From Solwaraspora sp. WMMD791 (GTDB taxonomy: Bacteria; Actinomycetota; Actinomycetes; Mycobacteriales; Micromonosporaceae): 64,000 nucleotides of DNA. Location of the stretch: NCBI RefSeq assembly GCF_029581195.1, contig NZ_CP120737.1, forward strand, positions 5,867,001 through 5,931,000, written 5' to 3'. The notes beneath the pieces were generated by a model. The model did not search any database. It was given only the letters and a program-made list of their open reading frames with translations, and was not told where the DNA came from. The position numbers and the translations under genes are program-made. Of this stretch, positions 17,408 through 26,797 are shown piece by piece; positions within the stretch are counted from its first letter, which is position 1; the number at the start of each line of letters is the position of its first letter.

Positions 17408-18969
17408 CAGGGATTCCTTCCGGCGCCGACCAGCGCCAATCGATTGTGGATCGTGACAGCCTGCCACAGGCGCAGCGTCGCGTACGACCGCCACGGTCGC
17501 CATCCGGTGGCGTGCGCGGTCAGTCCGGACACCGTGGTGGGCAGGTCGAGCAGTCGGGCGCCGTGGCGGACGCCCAGGTCGGTGCCGAGCAGGACGTCGG
17601 GGTCGGCCAGCGCCCGCATCGCCACGTACCCGGTCGTCCACGGCCCGATTCCGGGCAGCGCGCCGAGCCGGGCGACCAGCTCGGCCCGGTCGGCACCGGG
17701 GTCGAGCTCGACGGTGCCGTCGGCGACGGCGACGGCCAACGTCCGCAGCGTCGCCCGCCGCGCCGCCGGCATCGCGAACGCCGCGTCGGGCAGCTCCAGC
17801 AGCTCGGCCGGCGACGGAAACGGCACCAGCTCGTCGTCGGCCGGCTCTCCACTGTCGGCTGGCTGCCCGTCGTCGGTCGTCGGTCCGCCGCCGTCGGGTG
17901 CCGTCGGGTCGCCGGCGGCCGCCGCGCAGAGCCGGGCGAGCACCCGGCGGGCGGCGGCGACCGAGATCTGCTGGCCGACGACCGCCCGGACCGCCAGTTC
18001 GAAGCCGTCGACCGTGCCCGGCACCCGCATCCCCGGCGCGGCGGCGACGACCGGCGCGAACGCTGGCTCCGCACCGAGCGTCGCGTCCACCGCCACCGGG
18101 TCGGCGTCCAGGTCGAACAACGCCCGGCAGCGGGCCACCGCCGGGGCCAGGTCCCGCAGATCGGCCAGTCGGAACGTCGCGGCGAAGTGGTCGGCGTGCG
18201 GGGTGACCGCGACGGTGCCGGGTCCGTGCGGCAGCCGCAACGCCCGGCGGTACGCCCCGTCGCCGGCCGCCTCCACCCCGGGTACCGCCCGCGCGGCCAG
18301 GAAGTCCAGTACGGCGTCGGTCGGCATCGGCTGGCGAAACGCCAACCGGACCGTGATCGCCCCGAGCGTGTCGGCGTCACCGCCCCGGTCCGGTGTGGTC
18401 CCGGCGGCGCGGACCCGGCCCCGCAGCGCGGTCGGCGCGAGCCCGTACACCGTCCGGAACGTGTCGTTGAACTGACGCACGCTGCCGAACCCGGCGGCGA
18501 ACGCGATGTCCGTGACGGTCAGCCCGGTCCGCTCGATCAGGATCCGGGCGGTCTGCGCCCGCTGGGCCCGGGCCAGCGCCAACGGGCCGGCACCGAGCTG
18601 GTCGGTCAGCACCCGGTTGAGGTGCCGCTCGGTGTAGCCGAGCCGCCGGGCCAGCCCGGACACCCCGTCGCGGTCCACCACCCCGTCGCGGATCAGTCGC
18701 ATCGCCCGCCCCACCAGGTCGGCGCGCAGGTCCCAGTCCGGCGAGCCGGGTGTGGCGTCCGGGTGGCAGCGGCGACAGGCCCGCAGCCCGGCCTGCTGCG
18801 CGGCGGCAGCCGAGACGAAGAACCGGACGTTCGCCCGTTTCGGGGTGACCGCCGGACACGACGGCCGGCAGTAGATGCCGGTCGAGGTCACGCCGGTGTA
18901 GAACCAGCCGTCGAAGCGTTGGTCGCGGCTGTCCACCGCCCGGTAGCACCGCTCGAAGTCGAGCTCCAT
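17407..18969 (-). CDS. alkA: Ada-AlkA fusion: methylphosphotriester sensor plus 3-methyladenine DNA glycosylase
   Basis: 520 aa. Residues 1-75 are the Ada zinc domain with Cys34, Cys38, Cys65 and Cys68 in the spacing of E. coli Ada; Cys34 corresponds to the methyl acceptor. Residues 85-180 are an AraC-type DNA-binding domain (SVRQFNDTFRTVYGLAP). Residues 200-290 are the AlkA N domain, and 300-515 the HhH-GPD glycosylase with VGQQISVAAAR, the hairpin LPGIGPWTTGYVA and a catalytic Asp in LGTDLGVRH. It should sense DNA alkylation, activate its own operon and excise alkylated bases. A Pro/Gly/Asp/Thr-rich insert of about 30 residues interrupts the glycosylase domain. Confidence 0.93.
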   Translation of the reverse strand: MELDFERCYRAVDSRDQRFDGWFYTGVTSTGIYCRPSCPAVTPKRANVRFFVSAAAAQQAGLRACRRCHPDATPGSPDWDLRADLVGRAMRLIRDGVVDRDGVSGLARRLGYTERHLNRVLTDQLGAGPLALARAQRAQTARILIERTGLTVTDIAFAAGFGSVRQFNDTFRTVYGLAPTALRGRVRAAGTTPDRGGDADTLGAITVRLAFRQPMPTDAVLDFLAARAVPGVEAAGDGAYRRALRLPHGPGTVAVTPHADHFAATFRLADLRDLAPAVARCRALFDLDADPVAVDATLGAEPAFAPVVAAAPGMRVPGTVDGFELAVRAVVGQQISVAAARRVLARLCAAAAGDPTAPDGGGPTTDDGQPADSGEPADDELVPFPSPAELLELPDAAFAMPAARRATLRTLAVAVADGTVELDPGADRAELVARLGALPGIGPWTTGYVAMRALADPDVLLGTDLGVRHGARLLDLPTTVSGLTAHATGWRPWRSYATLRLWQAVTIHNRLALVGAGRNP

Positions 18970-19020
18970 GGGTCGAATCCTGCCTGCCTCGCCGACGCTG
19001 CGGCTGGCGGGAATCGGACC

Positions 19021-20238
19021 TTACCGGCCGGCTCCGTTCTCGGCTCCGTCGTCGGGTAGCGGCCGGGCCGCACCGGCCACCAGCAGGCCGATCAGCAACG
19101 CGCCGAGCACCACCAGCAACGACCGCAGGATGCCGACCTGCTCGGCCAGGAAACCCACCAGCGGTGGGCCGGCGAGGAACGCGGTGTAGCCGATCGAACT
19201 GACCACCGACACCCGTACCGCCGCCCGGTCGGCCTGGTCGGCGGCCGCGCTCATCCCGACCGGGAAGCCGAGCGACGCGCCCGTACCCCACAGCAACGCT
19301 CCGACCATCGCCCACGGCAGCGACGGGCCGAACACCACCAACGTCAACCCGACGACGGCCAGCACGGCGGTGGCCCGCAGCACCGGCACCCGGCCCCACC
19401 GCGCCAGGGCGGTCCCGCCGACCATCCGGGCACCGGTCATCGCTGCGACGAAGACCCCGAACGCCACCGCGCCGACCGCGTCGCCCACCCGGTAGCCGTC
19501 GACGACCGCCAGCGTCAACCAGTCGTTGGCCACCCCTTCGGTGAACGCGAACGCCAGCACCACCAGACCGATCAGCAGCGTGCGTGGCTCCCGCCAGGCC
19601 CGCAGCACCCCGGACCGGGGCGCCGACTCGCCGGGCTCGCGGGCCGGCACCGGCAGGAACATCCGCACGGCGGTGGCGACCGCGGCGATCGCCAGCAACG
19701 CGGTGGCGGCGAGCTGCCAGTCCACCGGTACGCCGAGCCATGCGCAGCCGGCCCCGGCGAGCGCGCCGGAGACCGTACCCAGACTGAAGCCGGCGTGGAA
19801 GCGCGGCATCAGCGGCCGACCGAGCCGGCGCTCGACGTCGGCGCCTTCCACGTTCATCGCCACGTCCCAGCTGCTCACCCCGGTGCCGGTGAGGAACAGC
19901 CCGGCTCCGGCCAGCGGTGGCGACCCGATCGTCACACCGAGCGCGACGGCGAGCATCCCGACGGTCACCGCCGAGGTGCCGAGCAGCACCGTGCGGCGCG
20001 GCCCGATCGCGTGCACCAGCGGCCCGGACAGCGGCAGCGCGCTGACCGCACCCGCCGACATGCACAGCAGCAGCAGGCCGAACTGGGCGTTGGTCAACTC
20101 GAGCGCGTCACGGATGGCCGGGGTACGGGAGATCCAGGACGCGAAGGCCAGGCCGCTGACCCCGAAGGCGATACCGACCGCGATCCGGGCCCGCTCGACC
20201 GTCGGCCGCGCCACCGTGTCCTGCCTGCCCGTCACCAC
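19021..20238 (-). CDS. MFS transporter
   Basis: 405 aa with about 12 membrane helices. The loop between helices 2 and 3 reads HAIGPRRTVL, and the matching second-half loop is RWGRVPVLRA, both typical of major facilitator drug/H+ or sugar permeases (Ydbj/YbjJ-like). FTGTGVSSWDVAMNVEGADVER in the first half resembles the FucP/YbjJ group. Start is GTG 20238, preceded by GGGGAGG at 8 nt; GTG 20304 is in frame but has no ribosome site. Cargo unknown. It begins 52 bp upstream of alkA's start region on the same strand. Confidence 0.82.
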   Translation of the reverse strand: MVTGRQDTVARPTVERARIAVGIAFGVSGLAFASWISRTPAIRDALELTNAQFGLLLLCMSAGAVSALPLSGPLVHAIGPRRTVLLGTSAVTVGMLAVALGVTIGSPPLAGAGLFLTGTGVSSWDVAMNVEGADVERRLGRPLMPRFHAGFSLGTVSGALAGAGCAWLGVPVDWQLAATALLAIAAVATAVRMFLPVPAREPGESAPRSGVLRAWREPRTLLIGLVVLAFAFTEGVANDWLTLAVVDGYRVGDAVGAVAFGVFVAAMTGARMVGGTALARWGRVPVLRATAVLAVVGLTLVVFGPSLPWAMVGALLWGTGASLGFPVGMSAAADQADRAAVRVSVVSSIGYTAFLAGPPLVGFLAEQVGILRSLLVVLGALLIGLLVAGAARPLPDDGAENGAGR

Positions 20239-20463
20239 GTCCGCCGCCTCCCCGTTGCCACCCGTTGGCCGACCGGCGTCGGACGCACCGGCTACCACCA
20301 GCACAGACGGTAGATCACCGGAAACCGCTAGGTAACATGACGATGCTCACCGTCCCATCTCCACGCATCTGCTCCCGTCGATCGACCTGATCGGGCGGAT
20401 GTCGGGATCGATCGATAAGCTGAGGCGGTTCGCCCCACCTCGATCAAGGAGTCGGTAGATCCC

Positions 20464-20928
20464 ATGCGTCACCTACTGGCCAGCGCCGCCCTCGGCTCGG
20501 CCCTGTTGTTGAGCCTTGCCGCCTGCGGCACCGAACCGCCGACGAACTCCGCGTCGCCGCCCCCCGCCAACACCACCGCCAGCGAGGCCGACATCCTCGC
20601 CGCCACCAACGCCGCCTGCAACCAGGCGGTCTCGATGAGCAACGACTTCGCCGCCGGGTTCGAGCGGGACGCCAAGCTGCTCTTCCCCGAAGACGACAGT
20701 GTCGCGACGCAGGTGTCGGCGGAGGACTTCGAGGCGCAGATGCGGGCCTGGTCGGCGACGCTCACCTCGCTGGCGACCGGCCCGGTCGACGAGGAGCTGC
20801 GGACCGTGCTGGCGGAGAGCACCACCGCGATCGAATCGGCGACCGAGGTGGGGGAGACCCCGTTCACCGACGAGCAGATCGCTGCGGTCACGGCCGTCCC
20901 GGAGAAGCTGGGCGCCGTCTGTCAGTGA
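20464..20928 (+). CDS. Small lipoprotein, unknown function
   Basis: 154 aa with a lipoprotein signal peptide ending in the lipobox LAAC (Cys 21), followed by a Pro/Ser/Thr-rich linker and a helical acidic domain. A Cys near the start of this domain (NAACNQA) and one at the C terminus (AVCQ) could form a disulfide. The next gene encodes a protein with the same plan, so the two look like diverged tandem paralogues. Exported and lipid-anchored to the outer face of the membrane; role unknown. Confidence 0.72.
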   Translation: MRHLLASAALGSALLLSLAACGTEPPTNSASPPPANTTASEADILAATNAACNQAVSMSNDFAAGFERDAKLLFPEDDSVATQVSAEDFEAQMRAWSATLTSLATGPVDEELRTVLAESTTAIESATEVGETPFTDEQIAAVTAVPEKLGAVCQ

Positions 20929-21009
20929 CGCGGAAGGGGCCGATCTGGGGCGGGCGCAGGCGTTGGGTAGCCTGCTCCAGTTTGCTCGCCTCCCATCGGA
21001 TGGACCACG

Positions 21010-21516
21010 GTGCTACGTACCCTGATCACCGCCGCCGTCACCACGGCGCTGGCACTCACCCTGGCCGGCTGCGGCGGCGCCGACGCCGGGACCGACGCCG
21101 CCGCTGACCCGAGCCCCCAGTCGTCGGCCAGCGCCCCGGCCGACGGGCAACCGGCCGAGTCCGCCGACGACGAAGCCGCCGTGGCCACGAAGACGGCATG
21201 CGACACGGCGGTACCGGTCGCCGAGGAGACCGCATCGACCATCGAGGCGTACTTCGCCGAGTTCATCGCCGCGATAGCCGAGGGCGGTACGGATGCGGAG
21301 ACCGCCGACGCCGAGTTCCGGGCCAAGTTCACCGACCTCTCGGCAATGCTGGAGTCGCTCGCCGCCGACCCGGTCGACGCCGACGTGCAGCAGGCGCTGA
21401 CCGAGGCGTCCGAGTTTGCCGCCCAGATCGTCGACCCGGACGACAACACCCCGATGGGGCAGGTGGAGGCTCGCCTGGCCGAGCTGGCGGAGAAGCTGAA
21501 GACCGCCTGCGCCTGA
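21010..21516 (+). CDS. Small lipoprotein, paralogue-like to the preceding gene
   Basis: 168 aa from GTG 21010. Signal peptide with lipobox LAGC, an Ala/Asp/Ser-rich linker, then a helical acidic domain that begins with TACDTA and ends with KTACA, matching the Cys spacing of the preceding lipoprotein. The overall length and the acidic helices are also shared. No known domain was recognised. Confidence 0.72.
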   Translation: MLRTLITAAVTTALALTLAGCGGADAGTDAAADPSPQSSASAPADGQPAESADDEAAVATKTACDTAVPVAEETASTIEAYFAEFIAAIAEGGTDAETADAEFRAKFTDLSAMLESLAADPVDADVQQALTEASEFAAQIVDPDDNTPMGQVEARLAELAEKLKTACA

Positions 21517-21549
21517 CCCGCTGCTGGGCGCTGCGTAGACTCGACCGAC

Positions 21550-22635
<1,086 letters not shown>

Positions 22636-22655
22636 TCCCGGAGCAGCTGCCCGGC

Positions 22656-23146
22656 TCAGCTCTTGCGACCGGGTACCAGCCCATCCAGGTCCAGCTTGAC
22701 CTCGAACGGCGTCGTGGTGTGCAGCTCGTGGCGGTGGATCCCGGTCGCTACGTACGACCGGGTGGGACCGTCGAGCTCGTAGGCGTGGACCACCGGTGAT
22801 CCACCCTCGTCTTCGACGCCCCAGTAATGCGGGATGCCTGCTTCCGCGTACCTGCGCAGCTCGACCGTCCGGTCACGGTGGGCCGACTCCGGCGACACCA
22901 CCTCCACGACCAGCAGAGTCTCCTCAGACGTGTAGTAGGTCCGGAACGGATCGTAGGCCGCCGCTGCGGCCACCAGGTCGGGCTCGGGACGGTTCCATCT
23001 GTCGAGTCGGATCGTGATTTCCCGGTCGACCTCGACGCCCGGCGGTGCCTGGTCGGTCAGGCTGTTCACCAGCGCGGATTGTCGAGGTCGTCGGCGTACC
23101 ACCCCTCAGGGCGGGGCGGTCGCATCCACTCGGGCACCGCGGTCAT
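22656..23146 (-). pseudogene. Uma2-family endonuclease-like protein, disrupted by internal deletion and frameshift
   Basis: From ATG 23146 the reading frame gives a typical Uma2 N terminus (MTAVPEWMRPPRPEGWYADD) and stops after 26 codons. The rest of the protein continues in another frame to 22656 and contains the conserved core EVDREITIRLDR, PEPDLVAA, LVVEVVSPESAHRDR and IPHYWGVEDE. The segment that normally links them (about 40 residues around ELIDG) is missing, so a deletion removed it and shifted the frame. The fragment from 23102 could still be translated but lacks part of the PD-(D/E)xK fold. It is convergent with ychF. Confidence 0.75.
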
Positions 23147-23325
23147 GTTCTTCACCGTAACGGCCTCACCGCTATGCGGAATCGAAGGCCGAGCCCCGGT
23201 CAGCCCCGGTTGGTTGCGTCAGCGCGTGCCGAGTGCCACAGGTACGGAAGCGGCTTGCGGCCCGCTCCGGCGGATCCTGCGAGCGGGTGGTGTCACCCCG
23301 GATACACAATCCTGAGGTAGGCATG

Positions 23326-23367
23326 CGTCGAGGGCCGGACCCCGGGTACGGGGTCCGGCCCTCGACG
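23326..23367 (-). terminator. Strong hairpin terminator downstream of the lysozyme-like gene
   Basis: A perfect 18-bp stem (23326-23343 with 23350-23367) and a 6-nt loop, very GC-rich, lies 28 nt beyond the stop of the minus-strand gene at 23395. No T tract on the minus side, but the stem is long enough to work as a typical actinobacterial terminator. Confidence 0.8.
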
Positions 23368-23394
23368 TTGGCTGTGTCTGTGTCTACTTCCAGG

Positions 23395-24039
23395 TCAGCT
23401 GTTCCAGTGCTGGGCGACGAGTTCGGCGGCCTGGGTCTCCCACTGGGCGTAGTGGTCCGGGTACGCCGACACCTGCACGGTCTGGGCGGCCTGGGTCAGC
23501 GGCATGTCCTGCCAGCCGTCGACGGCCTTGAGCCCGTTGAGGAACGCGGTGGTGGAGTACTCGACGTCGGTGATCTGCTCGACGGTGCCCCAGCCGGAGG
23601 AGGGCCGCTGCTGGAACAGGCCCTGCGAGTCGTGGTCGTTACGGTCACCGAGGTGGCCGAGGTTCTCCAGTTTCGATTCCTGCAGGGCGGTGGCGATGGC
23701 GACGACGGCGGCACGCTCGTCCATGCCGGCCTTCTTGGTGGCGGCGATGATGCCCTTGACGTTGTCGGTCTGCTCGCCGGACAGGGTGATGCGGGACTGT
23801 TCGCCCTGCACGCCGTGCGGGATCAGCGTGCTCGTGTCGACGCCGCCGCTGCCGCTGTCGCTGGCCGCGGCGGAGGTGGTCGACGCGGTGACGGTGGTCG
23901 AGGCGGCCTGGACGCCGGGGGTGTGCTGGGCGGCCAGGGCGGGGGCGGCGATCGCCCCGCCGGCGAGGGTGAGGCCGGCGATGCCCAGGGCGGTGTTGCG
24001 CAGGCTGGTGGCCAGGGTACGGCTGATGATCGTGGTCAT
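23395..24039 (-). CDS. Secreted lysozyme/transglycosylase-like protein
   Basis: 214 aa. A signal peptide (to about residue 36, APALAAQ) and a Thr/Ala/Ser-rich linker lead to a C-terminal domain of about 130 aa. There, ATALQESKLENLGHLGDRND carries a Glu placed like the catalytic Glu of soluble lytic transglycosylases. It is followed by SQGLFQQRPSSGWG and a helical end with YPDHYAQWE. The protein is probably exported to act on peptidoglycan; the fold assignment is by motif only. ATG 24039 follows GGAAGGTGG. There is no Rpf or LysM domain. Confidence 0.7.
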   Translation of the reverse strand: MTTIISRTLATSLRNTALGIAGLTLAGGAIAAPALAAQHTPGVQAASTTVTASTTSAAASDSGSGGVDTSTLIPHGVQGEQSRITLSGEQTDNVKGIIAATKKAGMDERAAVVAIATALQESKLENLGHLGDRNDHDSQGLFQQRPSSGWGTVEQITDVEYSTTAFLNGLKAVDGWQDMPLTQAAQTVQVSAYPDHYAQWETQAAELVAQHWNS

Positions 24040-24190
24040 GGGGGGTCCACCTTCCGTTTTCCGAGGGGGCACACCCGTCACTCGGCCCCTGCAACGGGCG
24101 GGTGGTGTGTGGGGTGTGCGGTAAACGGTCATCCGGGTGGTACGGGGACGCGGCGGTGGCTTCTCGCCCGCTCGGGGGCTGGCCTTCCGC

Positions 24191-24578
24191 GCGTCGCGAC
24201 CATGTACAACGACGCGGGCCGGCCGGTCATTCCCCGCCGGGCGCGGCCCGGGGTGCCCGGCCCGGGGTGCCGGCGGCACGGCGGCCGACATCTCGGCCCG
24301 CAGGCAGCGGCCGGCTGGGGCAGCAGTGGCCTTGTGGCCCGCCACGTCACCGTCCGTGACGGCGCCACAGGGACATCTGTCCGGGCGGTATTCCTCAGAG
24401 GAATAATCATTCCTCTGAGGAATACCGCTCTACCGCAGTACCGGTCCGCCGGGACGCCCACTCGGGTGGAACAGGCTGGCCGGTCGGAGCCGGACAGAGG
24501 GCGCGGCAGGGAGGTGCGGCGGAGCGGCCCACTGCGTCGCGAAGCATGTACAACCACGTCGGCGGCCGGGTCATTTCC
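24191..24578. repeat. Imperfect 43-bp direct repeat pair containing CATGTACAAC
   Basis: Copy A 24191-24233 and copy B 24534-24578 share GCGTCGCGA, CATGTACAAC and a GGCCGG-GTCATT-TCC end, with a few substitutions and small indels. On the minus strand each reads TGACC, about 17 nt, then TTGTACATG, which could be two tandem promoters for the lysozyme-like gene. A regulatory or mobile-repeat origin is equally possible. Confidence 0.6.
24385..24428. promoter_or_regulatory. Twin palindromic operator candidate
   Basis: A perfect 20-bp inverted repeat with a 4-nt centre (24385-24404 and 24409-24428). Each arm contains ATTCCTC-N-GAGGAAT, itself a 15-bp palindrome, at 24390-24404 and 24409-24423, spaced 19 bp centre to centre. 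It is much AT-richer than the surroundings and has no T tract, which favours a two-dimer repressor site over a terminator. Confidence 0.65.
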
Positions 24579-24704
24579 AGGGGCCGGCGGCTGAGATGGA
24601 AGGGACGGCGGAGGCGCTCCGGCCCGCGCTGCGACGTATGGGACAGCTGATTCGACGGGCCGAGCAGCGGGTCGAGCAACGGGTCGAGCGTGCGCGGGTC
24701 GGCG

Positions 24705-25817
24705 TCACTCGTGGGTGATCAGTGAATCCTGCCGCTGCAGCAGTTGGTAGACGATTGATGCTGGCGCACCGTCGGTCGGTCGCAGCCGGACGACCACCGT
24801 ATCGCCGTCCTGGCGGACCTCCGGCTCGGTGAACCGCTGCGACCAAGGCTGTCCGGTGCTGGAGCTGCCCTGTTCCAGCAGGGTGCCCAGCGCTCCCGCG
24901 TTGGCCTTCGCGGAGTCGGCGTCCGCGTGGGCATAGGCGAGCACCGCGACGGGCGCGCCGTCGTGGGCGAGCCCGCCGGCGACCCCGTCGAACGCGGCGG
25001 GCAGCGTCTGCCCTCCCCGGCCGCCGCCGTAATCGCCGCCGACCCGGAACAACACCGAGTACGCCTCCTCAGCGTCCATTGCTTCGGCGAGTGCGACCGC
25101 GGCCGGCGTGTCGGCGAACGACTCGGCCCCGTTGTCGAGCGCGGTGGCGGTTTCGGAGTTGTCGGCCACTGTCAGCCTGCCGTCACTCAGCCGCAGGTGC
25201 AGCGGCTGGCCGAATGGCCGGGCGACGGTGCGACCGGCCAGGTCGATGCTGCCGTCAGCGTTGCCGAGCTGCCATCCGCCGTCGGTCGGCTCACCCATCG
25301 CGTCGGTCATCCGGTCGCTGTCGAAGTCGCCGCCGAGCACGGTCATCACGTTCGGCGGATTGCTGTGTTCGGCGTACCAGGAGACGTCGAGCACGGACCA
25401 GCCGAGCTCGGCCTCGAACCCGGCGAGGTCGGGTTTGCCGGCCGGTACCGCCTGCTGGGGCAGCAGTGCCGCCACCGCTGCCGGTCCGTCGGCGCTCGCG
25501 CCGGGGGACAACGCCGCGAGGTAGCTGCGGACCGCCTCGGCGTCGGCGGGGTCGGTCGGCCGGGTCACCCCGGCGAGCTCGGCCGCCCGATCGAGATCGG
25601 CCATCTGTAGCACGATCTCGTCGTCGGCGAGCCGCTGCGGTAGCAGCGCCAACCGTTCGGCGAACGTGGGCCGAGCGACGTTGGCGGAGCCTGCCGGTCC
25701 GGCCGGCGCCGTGCCGTCGGCGTCGTCGCTGTCAGTGCTACCGCAGCCGGCGGCGAACAGGGTCAGAACAAGTCCGGTGGCGGTGGCGCCAAGCATGATC
25801 CGCTTCACGACCTGCAC
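24705..25817 (-). CDS. Lipoprotein of unknown function
   Basis: 370 aa from GTG 25817. The signal peptide ends in the lipobox FAAGC (Cys 25), then an Asp/Ala/Gly linker and a folded domain of about 320 aa with evenly spread beta-type segments (SWYAEHSNPPNVMTVLGGDF, RTVARPFGQPLHLRLSDGRL). No enzyme motif was recognised. It is probably an actinobacterial surface lipoprotein; nearest neighbours give no hint of partners. Confidence 0.75.
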   Translation of the reverse strand: MQVVKRIMLGATATGLVLTLFAAGCGSTDSDDADGTAPAGPAGSANVARPTFAERLALLPQRLADDEIVLQMADLDRAAELAGVTRPTDPADAEAVRSYLAALSPGASADGPAAVAALLPQQAVPAGKPDLAGFEAELGWSVLDVSWYAEHSNPPNVMTVLGGDFDSDRMTDAMGEPTDGGWQLGNADGSIDLAGRTVARPFGQPLHLRLSDGRLTVADNSETATALDNGAESFADTPAAVALAEAMDAEEAYSVLFRVGGDYGGGRGGQTLPAAFDGVAGGLAHDGAPVAVLAYAHADADSAKANAGALGTLLEQGSSSTGQPWSQRFTEPEVRQDGDTVVVRLRPTDGAPASIVYQLLQRQDSLITHE

Positions 25818-25862
25818 CGTAACAACCCTGGTCCAGGGCTTCTGCCGGCCGGCGAGGGCTGA

Positions 25863-26225
25863 TCACGAGATGTAGTGCAGGATTACGTTGTGTACGTGGT
25901 GTGACTTCTGGTCGCCCCGGAACTCGACCTCGTAGGTGTGCGTGCCGACGTTGATGGCGATGGCGCCGGTGGAGAAGTACGAGCCACCCCAGGACTTGTT
26001 GCTCACCACGCTGACGCTGGTGATCTTCGAGTACGGGATGCTGGTGATGGCGACCTTCTTGCCGACGAAGGACTTGTCCTGGATGATCACGCGACGGTTG
26101 GTCAGCCCGATGAAGCCGGTGCCAGTGCCGATCGCGTCGTAGACCGCGATCACCTGCTCGCCATCGAGCAGCCCGCTTTCGATCTGCCGTAGTTGCTCGC
26201 GTCGGTCGTACGCAACATTCGCCAT
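25863..26225 (-). CDS. Bacterial PH-domain (YokE-like) protein
   Basis: 120 aa, almost entirely one PH-like domain: an N-terminal helix (YDRREQLRQIESGLLDGEQV), strands with GFIGLTNRRVIIQDK and IPYSKITSVSVVS, and a final basic, His-rich strand (RGDQKSHHVHN). Bacterial PH domains usually mediate membrane or protein association; no catalytic role is expected. ATG 26225 has only a weak ribosome site. Confidence 0.8.
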   Translation of the reverse strand: MANVAYDRREQLRQIESGLLDGEQVIAVYDAIGTGTGFIGLTNRRVIIQDKSFVGKKVAITSIPYSKITSVSVVSNKSWGGSYFSTGAIAINVGTHTYEVEFRGDQKSHHVHNVILHYIS

Positions 26226-26300
26226 GATCCGAGGGTAGGTCGCATCGACAACCAGCCCCGGCAGCCGCCGGCCGCCGGTGGAAGCCAGGGGACCGGTGGA

Positions 26301-26612
26301 TCAGACGGCGTCGATGATCGTACGGTAGGCGTCCTCGATCCGGGCGGCGAGCGTCACGTCACCTTCGGTGATCTTATCGCCGTCCGGGGCGCCGAGGCAG
26401 ATCTGGGTGTGCCCGTCCACCCTGCGCACCTGTGGTCGTAGATGCAGGGCGTCGGCCGCGACCTTGATCCGCTCGGTCAGCTCGGCGTGCTGACTGTCGT
26501 CGAGCAGTAGGGTTCGGCGGATCTGCTGGCCGTCCTGGGTCCACCCGTCCAGCTGGGTCAGCGCGTCGCTAAGGTAGTCGCGGCCTACCCGGCCGGGCCA
26601 GATTGCTCGCAA
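26301..26612 (-). CDS. Degenerate pterin-4a-carbinolamine dehydratase (PCD)-like protein
   Basis: 103 aa if TTG 26612 is used; GGGAGG lies 7 nt upstream, whereas GTG 26618 is only 1 nt from the same site. The pattern DALTQLDGWTQDGQQIRRT, a helix, and the ending TEGDVTLAARIEDA match the PCD family layout. The active-site HHP motif is replaced by LRPQV, so dehydratase activity is unlikely. It may be a structural or regulatory relative. It is divergent from the mutT gene. Confidence 0.6.
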   Translation of the reverse strand: MRAIWPGRVGRDYLSDALTQLDGWTQDGQQIRRTLLLDDSQHAELTERIKVAADALHLRPQVRRVDGHTQICLGAPDGDKITEGDVTLAARIEDAYRTIIDAV

Positions 26613-26797
26613 AGCCACACCTCCCAGGCGTCGTTGCCGGCTTGTGGCCAAATCGTCGCCATCCTGTGTCTTGGTCGGTGGCCCCCAGTCTGGCCGCTGA
26701 CTGGCTGGTGTGTCCACGTCCACCCTTCCGTCATCTGCTGTCCTTGCAGACAGCAGGGTTACCCGAATTGCTGATTGATCTGGCAGGCTGGTCTGCT

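Larger units (their letters stand above)
24040..24704. other. 665-bp intergenic region with repeats and operator-like dyads
   Basis: No convincing protein-coding gene lies here. It separates two minus-strand genes and so forms the upstream region of the lysozyme-like gene. It holds a 43-bp imperfect direct repeat (24191 and 24534) and, between the copies, twin 15-bp palindromes (24385-24428). I looked for a c-di-AMP (ydaO-type) riboswitch, often found before cell-wall hydrolase genes in actinobacteria, and did not recognise one. Confidence 0.6.

Noticed and set aside
22656-23102. Intact Uma2 gene starting at 23102
   Set aside because: The true N terminus is recognisable in another frame from 23146, so this is the remainder of a disrupted gene.
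24040-24250. Cyclic-di-AMP (ydaO-type) riboswitch before the lysozyme-like gene
   Set aside because: The conserved motifs of this riboswitch class could not be found on the minus strand.
24385-24428. Twin palindrome as an intrinsic terminator
   Set aside because: AT-rich arms, no T tract and a location far from any 3' end; an operator is more likely.
24596-24718. Possible 40-codon plus-strand gene with an Arg/Glu-rich helix
   Set aside because: No ribosome site, overlaps the 3' end of the lipoprotein gene, and resembles shadow sequence; kept only as a weak candidate.
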